10,154 bases of DNA, from NCBI GenBank assembly GCA_002842935.1, contig PHEM01000089.1:1-10154 (forward strand), written 5' to 3'. Numbering within the stretch: the stretch's first letter is position 1; every line of letters begins with the position of its first letter. Made by a program: the position numbers and the translations under genes. Source of the DNA: Alphaproteobacteria bacterium HGW-Alphaproteobacteria-13. GTDB taxonomy: Bacteria; Pseudomonadota; Alphaproteobacteria; Sphingomonadales; Sphingomonadaceae. Positions 1 through 5,954 of the stretch are shown one piece after another. The notes under the pieces were generated by a model that saw nothing but the letters and a program-made list of their open reading frames with translations, had not been told where the DNA came from and made no database searches.

Positions 1-58
1 ACACCCATCGTCGTAGAGTCAGGCCGATGGGTGTCTCGACTTCGCTCGACACGAACGG
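1..58. repeat. Stem-loop plus half-copy of a palindromic repeat
   Basis: Bases 1-10 (ACACCCATCG) and 25-34 (CGATGGGTGT) form a perfect 10-bp inverted repeat with a 14-base loop. Bases 32-52 run on as a second hairpin, with stem GTGTC/GACAC around a CTCGACTTCGCTCG-like core, followed by CGAACGG. That second part resembles one arm of the element at 4259-4347 and the core of the element at 8190-8290, so this looks like a partial copy of a dispersed palindrome. No T-run follows either stem, so it is not a classical Rho-independent terminator, although it lies about 90-110 bases beyond the end of the monooxygenase gene. Bases 59-146 hold nothing I can recognise. Confidence 0.6.
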
Positions 59-146
59 AATTGGAGTGATGCAGATCGAAGGCACGCCGCCTTAAACGGC
101 AGAAAGGGCAGTTCAGATTCTAGGTCGATGCTACTGCCCCGGACCG

Positions 147-1676
147 CTACTCCGCCGCTTCCAGCTCGGTCGGGGTGGAGTTCGACACGGCCGCGGCATG
201 GCCGAAGCGCAGGATGCCGTCCTCGACCGCGCCCGTCCGCATGTCGATGCGGTCCTGCATATAATTCTGGCTGAGCCGCCACGGCATCGCCGCTGTGCTC
301 TTCGGCATGATGTGCAGCGAACGCTGGATATAGCCCGAGGAGAAATCGAAGACATTTTCCTCTTCCAGACTCGACGGATCGTTCAGCACCGGCGTCGCGA
401 CGTCGGTCCCGCCGTCGCGCATATGGTTGAGGACGCGGCAGACATATTCGGACACGATGTCGGCGCGCAGCGTCCAGCTGGCGTTCAGATAGCCGAACAC
501 CGCCGACAGGTTCGGCACGTTCGAGAACATGCAGGCCTTGTAATAATAATGCTCGCTCCAATCGACGGGGGCGCCGTCGATGCGGACGGGAATCTTGCCC
601 GCGATGGCGAGTTTCAGCCCCGTCGCGGTGACGATGATGTCGGCGTCCAAATGTTCGCCCGATTTCAAGAGGATGCCGGTCTGGTCGAAACGGTCGATAT
701 GGTCGGTGACGACCGAGACCTTGTCGGCCTTCATCGCCTCGAAGAAATCGGCGTCGGGGACAAGGCACAGCCGCTGGTCCCACGGATCATAGGGCGGCGT
801 GAAGGCCACGGGATCATAGCGGTCGCCCAGCGCCTTTTTGATCCTTTTGGTCAGATAGTCCGCGATCTTGCCGGGATTTTCGCGCGCGCGTCGGAACACG
901 ATGTCCTGAAAGCGGATATTCTTGAAACGCGTGATGCGATAGGCGAGCTTTTCCGGCAATATTTTCCGCAGGAAATTGGCGATCCCGTCCTTGGCGGGGC
1001 GCACCGCATACCAGGTCGGCGTGCGCTGGAGCATCGTCACATGCGCGGCATCTTTCGCCATGGCCGGGACGATGGTGACGGCGGTCGCGCCCGACCCGAT
1101 GACGACGACCTTTTTCCCCTTGTAATCGAGGTCGCGCGGCCAGAATTGCGGATGGACGATCTGCCCCGCGAAATCCTCGCGGCCCGCGAAATAGGCCTGA
1201 TAAGGCTCATCATAATCATAATAGCCCGAACCCAGATAAAGCCAGCGCGCCGTCGTCGTTGTGCGCGCGCCGCTTTCGTCCTCCATCGTCACGGTCCAGC
1301 GCGCCGCCGCGCTGTCCCAGTCGGCGCCGACCACCTTGCGGCCCAGGCGGATATGCTGGCGGATGCCGCGCTCGTCGACGATGCGGTTCAGATATTCGAG
1401 GATCGCGGGGGCGTCGGCGATCGATTTTTCATGCTTCCACGGTTCGAAGACGAAGCCCAGCGTGTGCATGTCGCTGTCGGACCGGATGCCCGGATAGCGG
1501 AACAAATCCCATGTGCCGCCCAGATTGGCGCGGCGCTCGACCAGCGTGAAGCTGCGGTCGGGGCAGTTCAGCCGCAGGTGCGCGGCCATGCCGATGCCCG
1601 ACAGGCCGGCGCCGACGATCAGTACGTCCTGATCGACGGGTGCGGCCTGTGCGCCGGGACTGCCTTCGCTGGTCAT
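147..1676 (-). CDS. Type I Baeyer-Villiger flavin monooxygenase
   Basis: This is a 509-residue FAD- and NADPH-dependent monooxygenase, expected to insert oxygen next to a ketone or to oxidise a related substrate in the cytosol. An N-terminal Rossmann motif GAGLSG binds FAD at about residues 22-27. The motif GGTWDLFRYPGIRSD follows at about 53-67 and fits the conserved BVMO pattern GGxWxxxxYPGxxxD. The diagnostic fingerprint FAGQIVHPQFW, at about 169-179, fits FxGxxxHxxxW exactly. A second Rossmann motif, GSGATA, sits at about 194-199 for NADPH. A late TATG motif is also present. An ATG five codons upstream (1691) is in frame, but GGGAG lies 8 bases before the ATG at 1676, so I choose the latter. 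The length is normal for the family. The gene is divergent from the phosphate module and has no partner that reveals its substrate. A TTGCA/TGCAA inverted repeat at 1721-1733 may be its operator. Family assignment is firm; the substrate is unknown. Confidence 0.93.
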   Translation of the reverse strand: MTSEGSPGAQAAPVDQDVLIVGAGLSGIGMAAHLRLNCPDRSFTLVERRANLGGTWDLFRYPGIRSDSDMHTLGFVFEPWKHEKSIADAPAILEYLNRIVDERGIRQHIRLGRKVVGADWDSAAARWTVTMEDESGARTTTTARWLYLGSGYYDYDEPYQAYFAGREDFAGQIVHPQFWPRDLDYKGKKVVVIGSGATAVTIVPAMAKDAAHVTMLQRTPTWYAVRPAKDGIANFLRKILPEKLAYRITRFKNIRFQDIVFRRARENPGKIADYLTKRIKKALGDRYDPVAFTPPYDPWDQRLCLVPDADFFEAMKADKVSVVTDHIDRFDQTGILLKSGEHLDADIIVTATGLKLAIAGKIPVRIDGAPVDWSEHYYYKACMFSNVPNLSAVFGYLNASWTLRADIVSEYVCRVLNHMRDGGTDVATPVLNDPSSLEEENVFDFSSGYIQRSLHIMPKSTAAMPWRLSQNYMQDRIDMRTGAVEDGILRFGHAAAVSNSTPTELEAAE

Positions 1677-1720
1677 GCTTTCGTCTCCCATATGTTTTGG
1701 CCGTCAGCTTACGCGGCGCG

Positions 1721-1733
1721 TTGCATTTTGCAA
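1721..1733. promoter_or_regulatory. Short inverted repeat upstream of the monooxygenase
   Basis: TTGCA-TTT-TGCAA is a perfect 5-bp dyad 45 bases upstream of the monooxygenase start. On the minus strand, TTGCAA followed 16 bases later by TAAGCT could be a weak sigma70-type promoter overlapping the dyad. A regulator site is possible but rests only on this short symmetry. Confidence 0.25.
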
Positions 1734-1796
1734 TCCAATTGACGCTCGCGGAAAATGGGGGCGGCAAAAGCGGCAAGGCGGACGCCCCGCTTGTCG

Positions 1797-1814
1797 CTGT
1801 CACATAATTGTCAT
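1797..1814 (+). promoter_or_regulatory. Pho box (PhoB binding site)
   Basis: The 18 bases CTGTCAC-ATAA-TTGTCAT consist of two 7-base half-sites in direct repeat with an 11-base period and an A/T-rich spacer. This closely matches the PhoB consensus CTGTCAT-AAAT-CTGTCAC. It lies 68 bases upstream of the phosphate module start. CATAAT at 1803-1808 inside the box looks like a -10 element, and no good -10 is visible about 10 bases downstream, where a PhoB-activated promoter would have one. That arrangement fits repression better than activation. In Sinorhizobium meliloti the comparable orfA-pit operon is negatively controlled by PhoB. The site is read directly from sequence; the sign of regulation is inference. 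Confidence 0.72.
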
Positions 1815-1815
1815 A

Positions 1816-1855
1816 GGGGCGAGGCCGAACGGCCTTCGCGCGCGCCTCGCGCCCC
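1816..1855 (+). other. Structured 5' leader hairpin
   Basis: GGGGCGAGGC (1816-1825) pairs with GCCTCGCGCCCC (1844-1855) as a 10-bp stem with a 2-base bulge. A competing small hairpin, GGCCG-AA-CGGCC, occupies 1823-1834. Both sit in the presumed leader between the Pho box and the ribosome binding site. No T-run follows, so this is not a terminator. It may be incidental in GC-rich DNA. Confidence 0.3.
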
Positions 1856-1882
1856 GCCCAACGGATGGAAAGGATTGATCTT

Positions 1883-3007
1883 ATGCGCCAGATCGCGGTC
1901 CTTCCCTATCGATTCGGCGGTCCCGCACAGGACGGGCCAACCGAGATATTGCTGATCACCTCGCGCGAGACGAAGCGCTGGGTGGTTCCAAAGGGCAATC
2001 CGCTGACGGGTATGGAGCGCCACGCCGCCGCCGCGATCGAGGCGGAGGAGGAAGCGGGCGTGATCGGCGCCGTCTGTCCGACGTCGATCGGCTGCTATGA
2101 ATATCGCAAGCGCCGCGCGAACGGCGCGTCGATCATGTATAATGTCGAGGTTTTCCCGCTCGCCGTCACCCACGAACTTTCCGAATGGAAGGAAATGGAC
2201 GAGCGCGAGCGGCAATGGTTCTCTTTCCGCGACGCCGCAGAGGCCGTGGACGAGCCGGACCTGCAAGCGATGATCCGCTCGTTCGGGGACGACGGTTTCC
2301 GCGCCGCCGCCCAGCCGCGCGGGGTCGTCCACAATGTTGCCGAAAAAACGGGGGTCAATTGGATGTTCGCCTGGTTCCAGCGCCTGCTGCCGCGACAGGG
2401 AAATTTCTTCGAGCTGTTCGAAAGCCATGCCGCGACGCTGGTCGCGGGGTCCAACGCGCTGTCGCGCCTGCTGCAAGGCGGCGAAGGGATGGCCGACCAT
2501 ATCCAGGAGATCGTCGAGCGCGAACATGACGCCGACGCGATCACGCGCGAAGTGCTCCAGACGGTGCGCCGCACCTTCCTGACGCCATTCGACCGCAGCG
2601 CGATCACGGACCTCATTCAGTCGATGGACGATGCGATCGACGAGATGCAGAAGACCGCCGGGGCGATCGACCTCTATGACGTCGTGGATTTCGAACCCGA
2701 GATGCGCGACATCGCGGGGATCATCGTCGATGCGGCGCGGCTGACGTCGGAGGCGCTGCCGCTGCTGCGCAACGTCGCCGCCAACGCCACGCGCCTGCAC
2801 GAGCTGACCGAACGGCTGGTGCGCATGGAAGGCCATGCCGACGAAATCCACGCCGCGGGCCTGAAACGCCTGTTCCGCGAAATGGGGGAGACGCAGACGA
2901 CGCAGTTCATCATCCGGCGCGAATTGTACCGGCATCTGGAAACCGTCGTCGACCGCTTCGAGGATGTGGCGAACGAAATCGACGGATTGGTCATCGACCA
3001 TGCCTGA
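1883..3007 (+). CDS. NUDIX hydrolase-DUF47 (PhoU-like) fusion protein
   Basis: This 374-residue protein joins two domains usually found apart. Residues 1 to about 140 resemble the diphosphoinositol-polyphosphate (DIPP) type of NUDIX hydrolase: AVLPYRF, then LLITSRETKRWVVPKG, then a Nudix box at 38-60. In that box the metal-binding glutamates (E53, E56, E57) are kept, but the usual first Glu is Met44 and the near-invariant Arg is Ile52. From Met161 (MFAWFQRLLP..FFELFE) to the end it is a complete DUF47 domain, the PhoU-related partner of Pit transporters, with acidic PhoU-like repeats (EREHDADAITREV; MEGHADEIHAAGL). The DUF47 part alone is 214 residues, the usual free-standing length. I start at 1883 because AAGGA (1870-1874) lies 8 bases before it; an in-frame ATG at 1865 has no such site. 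The gene is followed by pit, and a Pho box lies upstream. The likely role is control of phosphate uptake; the NUDIX substrate (nucleotide, inositol pyrophosphate or polyphosphate) is unknown. Confidence 0.9.
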   Translation: MRQIAVLPYRFGGPAQDGPTEILLITSRETKRWVVPKGNPLTGMERHAAAAIEAEEEAGVIGAVCPTSIGCYEYRKRRANGASIMYNVEVFPLAVTHELSEWKEMDERERQWFSFRDAAEAVDEPDLQAMIRSFGDDGFRAAAQPRGVVHNVAEKTGVNWMFAWFQRLLPRQGNFFELFESHAATLVAGSNALSRLLQGGEGMADHIQEIVEREHDADAITREVLQTVRRTFLTPFDRSAITDLIQSMDDAIDEMQKTAGAIDLYDVVDFEPEMRDIAGIIVDAARLTSEALPLLRNVAANATRLHELTERLVRMEGHADEIHAAGLKRLFREMGETQTTQFIIRRELYRHLETVVDRFEDVANEIDGLVIDHA

Positions 3008-3046
3008 TGGGGTGAGCCGCCCCGCCCATATGAAAAACCATGTGTC

Positions 3047-3060
3047 CCCGCCTTCGCGGG
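3047..3060. repeat. Short CCCGC-CTTC-GCGGG hairpin repeat
   Basis: A 5-bp stem with loop CTTC sits 40 bases after the fusion gene, within the phrase GTCCCCGCCTTCGCGGG. That phrase recurs between genes in many GC-rich alphaproteobacteria. It adjoins the larger palindrome that follows and could help stabilise the 3' end of the upstream message. Confidence 0.45.
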
Positions 3061-3074
3061 ATTGCGCGGCACTG

Positions 3075-3198
3075 TTCCTCCCCGGAACGGGGAGGGGGAC
3101 CGCGAAGCGGTGGAGGGGCCGGGACCGTGCGTCAGGGCGAGAGGTTTCGGCCCCTCCGTCACCGCTGCGCGGCGACACCTCCCCGTTCCGGGGAGGAA
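3075..3198. repeat. 124-base imperfect palindrome between the fusion gene and pit
   Basis: The left arm (3075-3121) and right arm (3148-3198) are near-complementary with a few small indels. Their outer 21 bases are fully complementary. Each arm's outer end is itself a hairpin (CCTCCCCG-GAA-CGGGGAGG on the left and its counterpart on the right). Inside are further small hairpins, ACCGC-GAA-GCGGT on the left and CCGC-TGC-GCGG on the right. It is a REP/MITE-like dispersed element of a type I associate with sphingomonads. It fills most of the 218-base gap inside a presumed operon and ends 27 bases before the pit start, so it could act as a processing site or partial terminator that sets pit below the upstream gene. 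No transposase is present. Confidence 0.8.
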
Positions 3199-3225
3199 TA
3201 TGGGACGTTGTGAAGAGCTGATCCC

Positions 3226-4239
3226 ATGCACGAACTCGCCTTTCCGCTCCTTGTCGGCCTGGTCATCCTTGCGCTGGCGTTCGATTTCCTCAACGGGCTG
3301 CACGATGCGGCCAACAGCATCGCGACCGTGGTGGCGACGCGCCTGCTGCGGCCCGTGCAGGCCGTGCTGTTCGCCGCCTTCTTCAACTTCGCGGCCTATT
3401 TCCTCAGCCTCGCCTTTCCAGCACTGCACAAGGTGGCGGAGACGATCGGCGCCGGGCTGATCGACAAGGATCTGGTCACGCCCGCCGTGGTGTTCGGCGC
3501 GCTGATCGGGGCGATGTTCTGGAACATCGTCACATGGTTCAAGGGCATTCCCTCTTCGTCCAGTCACGCGCTGGTCGGCGGCATCGTCGGCGCGGGCGTC
3601 GCCCATGCGGGGTTCGAGGGCATCGAATGGACAGGGCTGAACAAGACGGTGATCGCCATCTTCCTGTCGCCGATGCTCGGCATGTTGCTGGCGATGCTGG
3701 TGATGCTGGTCAGCAGCTGGGCGTTGCGCCGCGCGACCGCGAAATTCGCCGAAATCACCTTCCGCCGCCTGCACCTGGTGTCCTCCGCCGCCTATTCGCT
3801 CAGCCACGGCCTGAACGATGCGCAAAAGACGATGGGGATCATCACCGTCCTGCTCTATTCGACCGGCTATCTGAACGGCGAATTCCATGTTCCGCACTGG
3901 GTGGCGATCAGCTGCTATATCGCCATCGGGCTGGGCACGCTGTCGGGCGGATGGAAGATCATCGAGACGATGGGCGGCCGCATCACCAAGCTGTCGCACC
4001 ATCAGGGTTTCGCGGCCTCGACGGGTGGGTCGATCATGGTGTTCACGGCCAGCCTGCTCGGCATTCCGGTATCGACGACGCACACCATCACCGGCAGCAT
4101 CATCGGCGCGGGCGTCGCCCGCCGCGCGAGCGCCGTGCGCTGGGGCGTCGCGGGCAATGTCGTCGTGGCGTGGTTCATCACCATCCCGGCAAGCGCGGCG
4201 GTGGCGGCGCTGTTCTATGCGTTGACGCGGTTGTTTTGA
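3226..4239 (+). CDS. pit: Inorganic phosphate transporter, Pit family
   Basis: A 337-residue inner-membrane carrier of the PHO4/Pit family (PF01384), which takes up phosphate, probably as a metal-phosphate complex driven by protons. The internal duplication typical of the family is clear. NGLHDAANS at about 23-31 pairs with SHGLNDAQK at about 193-201, and GIPSSSSHAL at 108-117 pairs with GIPVSTTHTI at 279-288. Hydrophobic helices fill the rest, and a more polar stretch around 168-185 probably forms the central loop. The ATG at 3226 has GAAGAG 8 bases upstream. The gene follows the DUF47-containing gene in the same direction, which is the classic DUF47-pit arrangement, but with a 218-base gap occupied by a palindrome. 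It belongs to the low-affinity phosphate uptake system and would be expected to respond to the Pho box upstream of the operon. The metal-phosphate specificity cannot be read from sequence. Confidence 0.95.
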   Translation: MHELAFPLLVGLVILALAFDFLNGLHDAANSIATVVATRLLRPVQAVLFAAFFNFAAYFLSLAFPALHKVAETIGAGLIDKDLVTPAVVFGALIGAMFWNIVTWFKGIPSSSSHALVGGIVGAGVAHAGFEGIEWTGLNKTVIAIFLSPMLGMLLAMLVMLVSSWALRRATAKFAEITFRRLHLVSSAAYSLSHGLNDAQKTMGIITVLLYSTGYLNGEFHVPHWVAISCYIAIGLGTLSGGWKIIETMGGRITKLSHHQGFAASTGGSIMVFTASLLGIPVSTTHTITGSIIGAGVARRASAVRWGVAGNVVVAWFITIPASAAVAALFYALTRLF

Positions 4240-4258
4240 TGAGCGCCTCAAACCTACA

Positions 4259-4347
4259 CCGTTCGCCCTGAGCTTGTCGAAGGGCTGTTCTTTCTTTCAG
4301 CGGTGGAAGGAGGAAGAACGGTGCTTCGACAAGCTCAGCACGAACGG
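4259..4347. repeat. Inverted-repeat element between convergent genes
   Basis: Two 34-base arms (4259-4292 and 4314-4347) match in inverted orientation at 29 of 34 positions, around a 21-base centre. Each arm also folds alone: GCCCT..AGGGC on the left and GTGCT..AGCAC on the right, both enclosing GAGCTTGTC or its complement. Four of the five arm differences are paired changes that keep both small stems intact. The element lies between the convergent ends of pit and rimO, so it may serve as a transcription barrier for both. It belongs to a dispersed family containing CTTCGACAAGCTCAG. It fills nearly all of the 4240-4366 gap. Confidence 0.85.
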
Positions 4348-4366
4348 ACGAGAGGGTGGCTCAGAT

Positions 4367-5737
4367 TCAGCCCGCAACCACCCCGAACAAATCATGCTCG
4401 TCGGCGTCCTCGACCCGCACATCGACGATATCGCCGGCCTTCAAATCCACCGCGACGTCGCGCAGATAGACATGGCCGTCGATCTCCGGCGCGTCGGCCT
4501 GGGATCGGCCCGTGGCGCCGATGCTGCCATCTTCATCCGCCTCGCCGACTTCGTCGATGATCACCGGCAGCGTGCGGCCGATCTTGGCCGCGAGCTTCGC
4601 GGCGCTGATCGCGGCGGTCTTGGCCATGATGCGCTGGAAGCGTTCTTCCTTGACCTCTTCGGGCACGGGATCGGGCAGGGCGTTGGCCTGCGCGCCCGCG
4701 ACGGGTTCGAAGCGGAAGGCGCCGACGCGGTCGAGCTGCGCTTCGTCGAGCCAGTCGAGCAGATAGCGGAAATCCTCCTCCGTCTCGCCCGGAAAGCCGA
4801 CCACGAAGCTCGACCGGATCGCGATGTCGGGGGCGATGGCGCGCCAGCTTGCCAGCCGTTCGAGCACCTTGGCCTCGTTCGCGGGGCGCTTCATCGCTTT
4901 CAGCACCTTGGGGCTGGCGTGCTGGAAGGGGATGTCGAGATAGGGCGTCAGCAGCCCCTCCGCCATCAGCGGAATCACCGCATCGACGTGCGGATAGGGA
5001 TAGACATAGTGCAGCCGCACCCACGGCGCGCGGTCTTCGCTTGTGCGAAGCTGACCCAGTTCGCGGGCCAGGTCGGTCATGTGCGCGCGCACCTGTCCCC
5101 CTTTCCATTGGCGCGGGTCGTGGCGGATATCGACGCCATAGGCCGATGTGTCCTGACTGATGACCAGCAGTTCCTTGGTGCCCGCCGCGACCAGCTTTTC
5201 CGCCTCGCGCAGCACGGCGTCGATGCGGCGGCTGACCAGCTTTCCGCGCAAATCGGGGATGATGCAGAAGGAACAGCTGTGGTTGCAGCCCTCGCTGATC
5301 TTCAGATAGCTGTAATGGCGCGGCGTCAGTTTCAGCCCGCCCTCGGGCACCAGGTCGACGAACGGCCCTTGCGTGGGCGGCGCGGCGTCGTGGACGGCAT
5401 CGACGACCTGCTCATACTGATGCGCGCCCGTGACGGCGAGGACATTGGGGAAGCGCGCACGGATGATGTCGGCCTCGCTGCCCATGCAGCCCGTGACGAT
5501 GACGCGGCCGTTCTCCGCCATCGCCTCGCCGATCGCCTCCAGGCTTTCCTCCTTCGCGCTGTCGAGGAAGCCGCAGGTGTTGACCAGCACCACGTCAGCG
5601 CCCGCATAGTCGGGCGACAGGCCATAGCCGTCGGCGCGCAGCTTGGTGAGGATGCGTTCGCTGTCGACCAGCGCCTTGGGGCAGCCGAGCGACACCATGC
5701 CGACCTTCGGCTGGGCAGGGAGGGATTTGACTGTCAT
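4367..5737 (-). CDS. rimO: Ribosomal protein S12 methylthiotransferase RimO
   Basis: A 456-residue radical-SAM enzyme that adds a methylthio group to the beta carbon of a conserved aspartate in ribosomal protein S12, using S-adenosylmethionine and two iron-sulfur clusters in the cytosol. The N-terminal MTTase domain holds three cluster cysteines: C19 in VSLGCPKALVDSE (a RimO-type signature that separates it from MiaB), C55 in NTCGFL and C84 in TGCMGSE. The radical-SAM CxxxCxxC motif is C151-C155-C158 in SEGCNHSCSFCIIPDLRGK. A C-terminal TRAM-like domain covers about 385-456. Length is normal. The ATG at 5737 has no strong Shine-Dalgarno sequence, but the family's usual start (a short N-terminus before KVGMVSLGCPK) supports it. 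The gene stands alone; the large palindrome at 5794-5945 separates it from the upstream hydrolase gene, so its promoter should lie in 5738-5793. Confidence 0.97.
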   Translation of the reverse strand: MTVKSLPAQPKVGMVSLGCPKALVDSERILTKLRADGYGLSPDYAGADVVLVNTCGFLDSAKEESLEAIGEAMAENGRVIVTGCMGSEADIIRARFPNVLAVTGAHQYEQVVDAVHDAAPPTQGPFVDLVPEGGLKLTPRHYSYLKISEGCNHSCSFCIIPDLRGKLVSRRIDAVLREAEKLVAAGTKELLVISQDTSAYGVDIRHDPRQWKGGQVRAHMTDLARELGQLRTSEDRAPWVRLHYVYPYPHVDAVIPLMAEGLLTPYLDIPFQHASPKVLKAMKRPANEAKVLERLASWRAIAPDIAIRSSFVVGFPGETEEDFRYLLDWLDEAQLDRVGAFRFEPVAGAQANALPDPVPEEVKEERFQRIMAKTAAISAAKLAAKIGRTLPVIIDEVGEADEDGSIGATGRSQADAPEIDGHVYLRDVAVDLKAGDIVDVRVEDADEHDLFGVVAG

Positions 5738-5793
5738 GATCGGCGGCGCCCATAGGGCATTTTTGCGAGCTTGTCACCCATGCGTTGAGCAAG

Positions 5794-5945
5794 CTCCCCT
5801 CCCGCAAGCGGGAGGGGCAGTGAGACTTGGGCGCGTGCGCCCTAGTCGCAGCGGGGTGGGCAATTGTGCCGTCGCTGGCCCACCCCGCTGCGAGTAGCGA
5901 ACAAGTTCGCAACTCTCGCTGCCCCTCCCGCTTGCGGGAGGGGAG
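5794..5945. repeat. 152-base four-arm palindromic element
   Basis: The outer arms 5794-5828 and 5911-5945 are complementary at 33 of 35 positions. Next inward come two side hairpins of equal size, GGGCGC-GT-GCGCCC (5829-5842) and GCGAAC-AA-GTTCGC (5897-5910). They are unrelated in sequence, yet each is perfectly self-complementary. Inner arms 5843-5861 and 5878-5896 pair at 18 of 19 positions around a 16-base loop. The whole could fold as a cloverleaf-like four-way structure. The outer arms also fold alone as CCCCTCCCGC-AA-GCGGGAGGGG. It lies 9 bases after the hydrolase gene and 56 bases before rimO, both on the minus strand, so it may end or stabilise the hydrolase transcript. It appears to be a dispersed REP/MITE-type element; no transposase is nearby. 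Confidence 0.87.
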
Positions 5946-5954
5946 AGGGGTGCG

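Noticed and set aside
1..34. Rho-independent terminator for the monooxygenase gene
   Set aside because: The stem is perfect but no T-run is visible on either strand within the window, and it lies more than 100 bases past the stop codon.
198..1742. Plus-strand 514-codon open frame opposite the monooxygenase
   Set aside because: It is the antisense of a gene with complete family motifs. Its translation has no recognisable domain, and its length reflects GC-rich codon bias on the opposite strand.
1739..1766. TTGACG as a -35 element for the phosphate module
   Set aside because: No -10-like sequence occurs 16-19 bases downstream, and the Pho box further along is a better anchor.
1811..3178. Minus-strand 455-codon frame opposite the NUDIX-DUF47 gene
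   Set aside because: It runs through the Pho-box leader and the palindrome and shows no domain, while the plus strand has two recognisable domains and a ribosome binding site.
5731..5742. Pho half-site CTGTCATG at the rimO start
   Set aside because: Only one half-site is present, with no second copy at 11-base spacing, and most of it lies within the rimO coding sequence.
4274..5755. Plus-strand 493-codon open frame opposite rimO
   Set aside because: RimO on the minus strand has all cluster cysteines and a normal length; the plus frame is a shadow with low-complexity Arg/Asp/Ala content.
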